From positions 75,077,581-75,141,580 of the forward strand of contig CM058240.1 of assembly GCA_030180135.1 (NCBI GenBank): DNA of 64,000 nt, read 5' to 3'. Every line of letters starts with the position of its first letter. The first letter of the stretch is position 1. Under the pieces are notes generated by a model that saw only the letters and a program-made list of their open reading frames with translations, had not been told where the DNA came from and did not search any database. This stretch comes from Orychophragmus violaceus (taxonomy: Eukaryota; Streptophyta; Magnoliopsida; Brassicales; Brassicaceae). The position numbers were made by a program, and so were the translations under genes. Positions 59,450-64,000 of the stretch are shown here, one piece after another.

Positions 59450-59846
59450 GGACCATCGCATGGAATTGTCAAGGGGCGGGAGCGGAGCCTACTACACGTC
59501 GACTGGAGGAAATGTGTAAAATGTATTCTCCAGGTTTTATGTTTTTATCAGAGACAAAGAATGACCATCTTTTTCTGCAATACTTGCAAGTATCTTTAGG
59601 TTTTGATAACCTCTACACTATGAATTCGAAAGGATATAGTGGAGGTCTTGCTCTTTTCCATTCTAAGGATTTCCCGGTTAAGATTTTATGTATGGATGAT
59701 CGTTTGATTGATATTGAGATTATTATTGATGGAAATCGTGTTTTTATGACTTTTATTTATGGTGATCCGGTGGTTAAACACCGAGCTTATGTCTGGGAAA
59801 GACTTATTCGTATAGGCATTTCCCGCACAAGTCCATGGTTCGTTAT
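59446..59846 (+). pseudogene. LINE ORF2 N-terminus, AP-endonuclease domain
   Basis: MRTIAWNCQGAGAEPTTRRL opens with the WNC[RQ]G motif of L1 endonucleases. Then come MFLSETKN (catalytic Glu), YSGGLALF and FIYGDPVVKHRAYVWERL. The domain breaks at SPWFVI, just before the conserved GDFN motif, where the Athila-like LTR begins. This endonuclease nicks target DNA for target-primed reverse transcription. Open up to the insertion, so the LINE was probably not old when hit. Confidence 0.85.
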
Positions 59847-61067
59847 TGATATATCATGGTTTTTACTAGTTTTAGACCATGATATAAGTGTGTTTTTAGT
59901 GTCTTTTGTCTTTGTTTAGAGTCTTTTACAGGTATAATCAGGTTGGGAGCTGAATTGGAGATAATGGAGCATTTTGGAGATTTTTGGAGTGTTTGGCCGA
60001 GAGATAGAGTTCACTGTCCGAAACAGAGGAAGGTGTCGATCGTTGCACTCTAGCATCGATCGATGCACCAGCGAGATGGGCCAAAAACTCGGCGGTTTAG
60101 AAGAGTGAAGAATTTGCACTTTGATCCTGAAGTTCCTGATATTTACAAAGAAGCCCTTGGCCGAGATTATGCCTATATAATAGAGTTTTTAGTGTTTTTA
60201 TTAGACACGCTTTATACTTTTTACCATACACTTTGATAATTAAGAGCAGAGGATTTTAGAGCTTTTTGGGGCTGATCTGAACCTGTTACATCATCTGTAT
60301 TTGGAGAAGATTTCGAACCCCTTTTACTCTTATTCTTTTATGCAATTTATTCATTCTATGATTATGTTTTCATTATCTATGTCTGAGTAGATCCATAGTT
60401 AGGTTTAGGGTTTCTCACATAGGATTTCATGACTTGCTAGACTTGTTCAAATTCAGTTAAGGATTCATAACTATATCTGTTCTTCAATTTAATTGTGCTT
60501 AAAGCTAGTTCTAACCTGATCAATTAGAATCTAGATCTTAGGTTGCTAAATACGTCACGGAAGTGGGGTTTAGGAATCTGAACTAATTAAATTGGGCAAT
60601 TAAACTTTGCGCAAACGGAAGTTTGGTTTAGGATAATTGTGAACATATCAAACTTGGACTTATTGCTAGTTTAATCTGTTAGTTCTCGCAAACGAAAGTT
60701 TGGTTTGCTGCACTTAGACTTAGAGAATTATCGCAAAGGAATTTGGTTAATTCTATATCTGTGTTTTGAGTTCTAGAACCGTTCTTAATTAGATCCTTGC
60801 TGAATGAACTGTCTGCTTGTCTGATTTCCTGAGAATACCCTAGGCTTGACGCTTTTAATTACTTGCTTCACAACCGTTAATCTCTGCTACTGATTTACTT
60901 TCTCGCACCGCAATTTATTTCATTCACTACTTGCTTATTTCTAGTATTTATTCCTACAGTTTGATTCTCTTGAGACCGAGTGTCCCTGTGGATTCGATAA
61001 CCCTATATACTACTTTGACATTGCTGTTCACTTGCAGTTTAGTATAGGGAAAACTTAGAACCTATCA
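59847..61067 (+). repeat. 5' LTR of the Athila-like element
   Basis: TGATATATCATGG...CCTATCA, 1,221 bp. The first 40 bases form a hairpin (TATATCATGG and CCATGATATA). It holds one palindrome module (centres 60039.5 and 60059.5) and a TATA-like CCTATATAATAG near 60172. It also has five near-copies of TCGCAAANGRAAGTTTGGTT-type text at 60610-60745. Confidence 0.85.
60033..60066. promoter_or_regulatory. Paired-palindrome module in the Athila-like LTR
   Basis: GTGTCGATCGTTGCAC and GCATCGATCGATGC, centres 20 bp apart, about 110 bp upstream of the TATA-like site. Same architecture as the modules in the copia element. Confidence 0.55.
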
Positions 61068-61235
61068 AGTTTTTGGCGCCGTTGCCGGGGACTCTTTGAG
61101 TCTTCGATAGGACCGAACTTAGGGTTTTTACTAGAAATTTTTCTTTTTGTTTTTGTTCTTTTTCGTTTTTATTTTTGATTTTGCTGATTTTCTTTTTTCT
61201 CGGTTTCTTTCTGTCGTAGGTACGAATTTCGCCTT

Positions 61236-61323
61236 GCGTCGATCGTTGCATACCTTGCGTCGATCGTCACTAGGCGATTCTGAGAATTGAATCGATCGTT
61301 GCACTGATAGCATCGATCGTTGC
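61236..61323. repeat. Two paired-palindrome modules in the Athila-like leader
   Basis: Centres 61242.5/61263.5 and 61295.5/61316.5, both 21 bp apart, between primer site and gag start. The modules start 53 bp apart. Cores TCGATCG with GCG/GCA outer bases. Confidence 0.75.
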
Positions 61324-61343
61324 TGGACGATTACAGACAGTTT

Positions 61344-64000
61344 ATGCCAACGCAGAAAACTCGAAGTAATCCGAACTCGAGCTTGCTTAATCTCGGACTA
61401 GAGGAACTTGGACGTCTAGAAAGGACTAACAGAAGAGAAAAGAGAGAGAGAATGGTACGAGAACGTTTGATCTTGATACCAGATGCTGAAGGTACCCTGA
61501 GGGACCAAGATGCCAACCCGTACAATGCTGCTGGGCATCGGGTTGATGCTGAAGGGAATGTCATCCCTGATCCTCCTGAGCAACAGGAGCTGAACCAAAA
61601 CCAGGGTCAAGGACAGGACCAAGGTAGAGAGATGGTGGTTCATGAGAGGACACTAGCTGATTACAACAGACCTGATGAGTTTCATGCAAACCGAGCAGCT
61701 CTAGTGCTTCCTGCTTTTGAGAGGAATGATTTTGAGGTAAAAACCATCTACTACCAGCTGATGAGACAAATTGCTTTTCATGGTCTTCAAACAGAGCAGC
61801 CTATGGATCACATTGACAAGTTTGAGGACATAGTCACTGGCATGAAGTATGAAGGAGTATGCCCGGACTATCTGTTCCTTAAGCTATTTCCGCACAGTCT
61901 TGCTGGAGACGCTAGTGCATGGCTGAGACAACTGGCACCTGGTCAGTATACTACTTGGACAGCCTTAAAGAGTGAGTTCCTGCGTCACTTTTATGATGAT
62001 GCACGCTCGGATCAGTCCAGACAGGACATACTCACCTTTTCCCAAGGAGCTGTGGAGCCCTTGAAGACTGCCTGGATGAGATTTAAGCAGTATCAGCGTG
62101 ACTGTCCACACCATGGATTCACAGAAGTACAGCTGATTGGTATTTTCTTCAGAGGCATAGATCTTCCTTATCAGACTGCGCTGGACAATTCCAGTAATGC
62201 TAACTTCAACACCAGGACTCCTACACAAGCTGTGCAGTTGATTGGGAACCTTATTAACAGCTACAGTTGCAAATCTATGGATGAAAAGAGGAAGAAATCC
62301 GGTGGAAGTATAGAGGATTCTAACATGACTGAGATTAGATCTAGACTAGACACAGTCTACAATCTCCTGACAAGTAAGAAAGCTGTCCACTTTGCCCAAG
62401 ATGTAGAGGTGATTCAGACTGAGGAGGACACTCAGGAAGAAGAAGTGAATTACATGGGGAGTTCTAGTTTCCAAAGCAATAGATTTAGAAATCAACAGGG
62501 AAACAGATTCTCAAATGGAGTTCAGCAAAGTGGTTTTAAGAAAGCCAATGAGTCTGATAGTAAAGTGGAGATGATGCTAAGACAAATGATGGAGAATCAG
62601 ACTAAGTATGCAGCAGATGCTGATGCAAAGATGGATACAATCTACATGGAGCTGAATGGGAAGTTTGAAAGTTTGAACACGCACATGAAAGAGCTTGATG
62701 CTAAGGTTGCAAAAACTGCTGGACATGCTCAAAGGGAAGAAGGATATCTCCCGGGGAGGACTGATGCCAATCCTAAGTACCAATGCAATGCCGTGACATT
62801 AAGTAGTGGTAAGGAGCTGTCATCTGGCGAGAAAAAGCAGTTAAGCGTTGAGGAACTCGTAGAAATTGAAGAATTGGAGGATGAGATACGCGATATTCGC
62901 CGAGCATCGATCGATGCATCTCAGCAGCGATCGTTGCCAAGCGAAATCAAGGAACCGGAGGTCGTGACAAAGTCGCCTAGCATCGATCGGTGCAATAAAG
63001 GCAACGATCGACACAAGGTGACTGCAGAAAGTTCGAGTGCTGAAAATCCAAAACAGTCGGCTGAAAGAGTATACAAGCCTAAGATACCTTATCCCAAGAA
63101 CCCCAGAAAAGCTAAGAATGATAGGCAATATGCAAAATGGAAGGAGTTCATAAAAAAGGTAAAGGTTGAAGTACCTTTGTTGGATTCCATTGAAACTTCC
63201 CCCATGATGAAGAGATGCCTCAAGGATGCAATTTCTGGTAAATGGTCTGATGAAGAAAGTATAATGATGCTCAATGAAGTATGTAGTGCAGTGGTTCAAG
63301 GTAGAATTCCAGAGAAATTGAAAGATCCGGGCAGCTTCGTGTTGGATTGTGCTATCTATAAGGAGAGGTTCGAAAGGTCCCTATGTGATCTTGGCTCCAG
63401 TGTAAATCTAATGCCCCTTTCTGTTGCTAAAAGACTGGGGATGACAGATTTTATACCAACTAGGATATCACTGGTTCTGGCAGATAGATCAGTCAGGATT
63501 CCAGAAGGAGTAATAGAGGATGTGCCTATAACAGTTGGCAAGTGCGTAATCCCAACTGATTTTGTGGTTCTACAATATGGACAGGAGCCAAAAGACCCAT
63601 TAATTCTAGGCAGGTCTTTCTTAGCAACAGCTGGTGCGATGATTGACTGTCAAGGAGGTAAGATAATCCTGAATGTGGGTGATCTGAAGATGAGTTTTGA
63701 CATGAACAAACTGGTGAAGAGACCGACCATCGACGGGCAGACCTTTTATGTGGACACATTGGGTAATTTGGCTGCAGAGTACTTCCATCAATCACATGCT
63801 GAGGACCCACTAGAAAGGGCTTTACTGAGTTCTATTTTGGAGTTGGAATACCTGCAGGACGAGCCTGCAATGTGCTATACAAGATTGATGGATTCTGTCG
63901 AGGTTGCAATGCAAGTGGAAGTGTCTGACGCGGGACTGCAACGATCGATACCAACTAAGCAACGATCGTTGCAAGTCGACAGAGACTGGGCAGAGGAAAA
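61344..64000 (+). CDS. Gag-protease polyprotein of the Athila-like element, open to window end
   Basis: Starts at the first ATG after the leader (MPTQKTRSNPNSS) and stays open for 885 codons to the edge. Capsid region at about 115-330: RPDEFHANRAALVLPAFERN, YQLMRQIAFHG, ASAWLRQLAPGQYTTW and FLRHFYDDARS. Then Gln/Asn-rich and coiled-coil-like stretches, the Athila landmark CNAVTLSSGKEL, PKIPYPKNP, and an aspartic-protease domain in which the active site reads CDLGSSVNLMPLSVAKRLGM, with LILGRSFLATAGAMID later. RT would follow outside. Two palindrome modules are embedded in the frame as SID/RSL-type peptides before the protease, a third near the end. No stop, no frameshift: potentially translatable. 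Confidence 0.9.
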   Translation, partial: MPTQKTRSNPNSSLLNLGLEELGRLERTNRREKRERMVRERLILIPDAEGTLRDQDANPYNAAGHRVDAEGNVIPDPPEQQELNQNQGQGQDQGREMVVHERTLADYNRPDEFHANRAALVLPAFERNDFEVKTIYYQLMRQIAFHGLQTEQPMDHIDKFEDIVTGMKYEGVCPDYLFLKLFPHSLAGDASAWLRQLAPGQYTTWTALKSEFLRHFYDDARSDQSRQDILTFSQGAVEPLKTAWMRFKQYQRDCPHHGFTEVQLIGIFFRGIDLPYQTALDNSSNANFNTRTPTQAVQLIGNLINSYSCKSMDEKRKKSGGSIEDSNMTEIRSRLDTVYNLLTSKKAVHFAQDVEVIQTEEDTQEEEVNYMGSSSFQSNRFRNQQGNRFSNGVQQSGFKKANESDSKVEMMLRQMMENQTKYAADADAKMDTIYMELNGKFESLNTHMKELDAKVAKTAGHAQREEGYLPGRTDANPKYQCNAVTLSSGKELSSGEKKQLSVEELVEIEELEDEIRDIRRASIDASQQRSLPSEIKEPEVVTKSPSIDRCNKGNDRHKVTAESSSAENPKQSAERVYKPKIPYPKNPRKAKNDRQYAKWKEFIKKVKVEVPLLDSIETSPMMKRCLKDAISGKWSDEESIMMLNEVCSAVVQGRIPEKLKDPGSFVLDCAIYKERFERSLCDLGSSVNLMPLSVAKRLGMTDFIPTRISLVLADRSVRIPEGVIEDVPITVGKCVIPTDFVVLQYGQEPKDPLILGRSFLATAGAMIDCQGGKIILNVGDLKMSFDMNKLVKRPTIDGQTFYVDTLGNLAAEYFHQSHAEDPLERALLSSILELEYLQDEPAMCYTRLMDSVEVAMQVEVSDAGLQRSIPTKQRSLQVDRDWAEE
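62904..63014. repeat. Two paired-palindrome modules inside the Athila-like coding frame
   Basis: Centres 62910.5/62930.5 (20 bp) and 62986.5/63007.5 (21 bp). In frame they encode RASIDASQQRSLP and PSIDRCNKGNDRH, low-conservation linker between capsid and protease. Confidence 0.75.
63938..63972. repeat. Paired-palindrome module after the Athila-like protease
   Basis: Centres 63944.5/63965.5 (21 bp), encoding LQRSIPTKQRSLQ in the open frame. Confidence 0.7.

Larger units (their letters stand above)
57646..59846 (+). mobile_element. L1-type LINE, 5' part, interrupted by the Athila-like element
   Basis: A pyrimidine-rich 5' region, an ORF1 remnant and the start of ORF2 are followed by the Athila-like LTR at 59847. 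The rest (RT and tail) should lie beyond the window, right of the Athila-like element. ORF1 and ORF2 overlap by ATGA, a layout seen in plant L1 elements. Confidence 0.7.
59847..64000 (+). mobile_element. Athila-like Ty3/gypsy element, 5' part, runs off the window
   Basis: A 1,221-bp LTR, primer site TGGCGCCGTTGCCGGGGA (61074-61091, tRNA-Asp type as in Athila), a ~250-bp leader and an uninterrupted gag-protease frame. The ends TGATA/TATCA form short terminal inverted repeats. It sits inside LINE ORF2; the left target duplication should be GTTAT (59842-59846). The 3' part and second LTR are outside the window. Confidence 0.87.

Overview
The window is a piece of a plant nuclear genome, almost certainly from the Brassicaceae. 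The one intact host gene is a 12-exon phosphoethanolamine N-methyltransferase (PEAMT) of 491 codons, like Arabidopsis NMT1/XIPOTL1, with a 25-codon upstream ORF in its leader. Nearly everything else is transposable elements (LTR retrotransposons of five kinds, a LINE, a SINE, a MITE-like element, Helitron remains and a fold-back) plus organelle-derived DNA. The nested LTR elements, one of them a CRM-type chromovirus, suggest pericentromeric heterochromatin on the left grading into gene-containing DNA on the right.

Layout. (1) 1-26.8 kb is a four-element nest. The oldest is a Ty3/gypsy chromovirus on + (14567 to about 26.8 kb). Its 5' LTR was hit by a minus-strand non-autonomous element with an LTR of about 3.66 kb and a non-coding interior (from before position 1 to 14566; LARD-like). 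The right LTR of that element was hit by a minus-strand CRM-like gypsy element (6616-13391, TSD TTCTC). The chromovirus gag was separately hit by a Ty1/copia element (15803-23001, TSD GCTAT). A 500-N gap at 1407-1906 is flanked by the same ~862 bp on both sides, which looks like an unmerged contig overlap. (2) 26.8-30.5 kb is AT-rich with one MITE-like insertion. (3) 30459-35448 is a second, decayed copia element. (4) 35.4-36.5 kb is a mosaic of organelle-like fragments, followed by a SINE with a 17-bp target duplication inside a relic that carries an RNase H-like fragment. (5) 37.5-49.7 kb holds an RPA1-like pseudogene and a long, broken Helitron Rep/helicase gene split by a plastid insert containing trnL-CAA. 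(6) 52.7-53.7 kb is a ~0.9 kb fold-back inverted repeat. (7) 54335-57370 is the PEAMT gene on the minus strand. (8) 57.65-59.85 kb is a truncated LINE interrupted by an Athila-like element whose gag/protease frame is open for 885 codons up to the window edge.

The most unusual signal is a recurring two-part DNA module: two TCGATCG-centred palindromes whose centres are 20-21 bp apart. I count 14 non-redundant copies. They lie only in two unrelated retrotransposons: the nested copia element (LTR and a ~74-bp-period array in its 5' leader) and the Athila-like element (LTR, leader and within the gag/pro coding frame). The near-constant spacing of two helical turns across superfamilies is not explained by any coding role and is the best candidate here for an undescribed system.

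The reading was by eye. Element boundaries rest on terminal repeats, primer-binding sites and target duplications; family names rest on recognised protein motifs, not on database searches.
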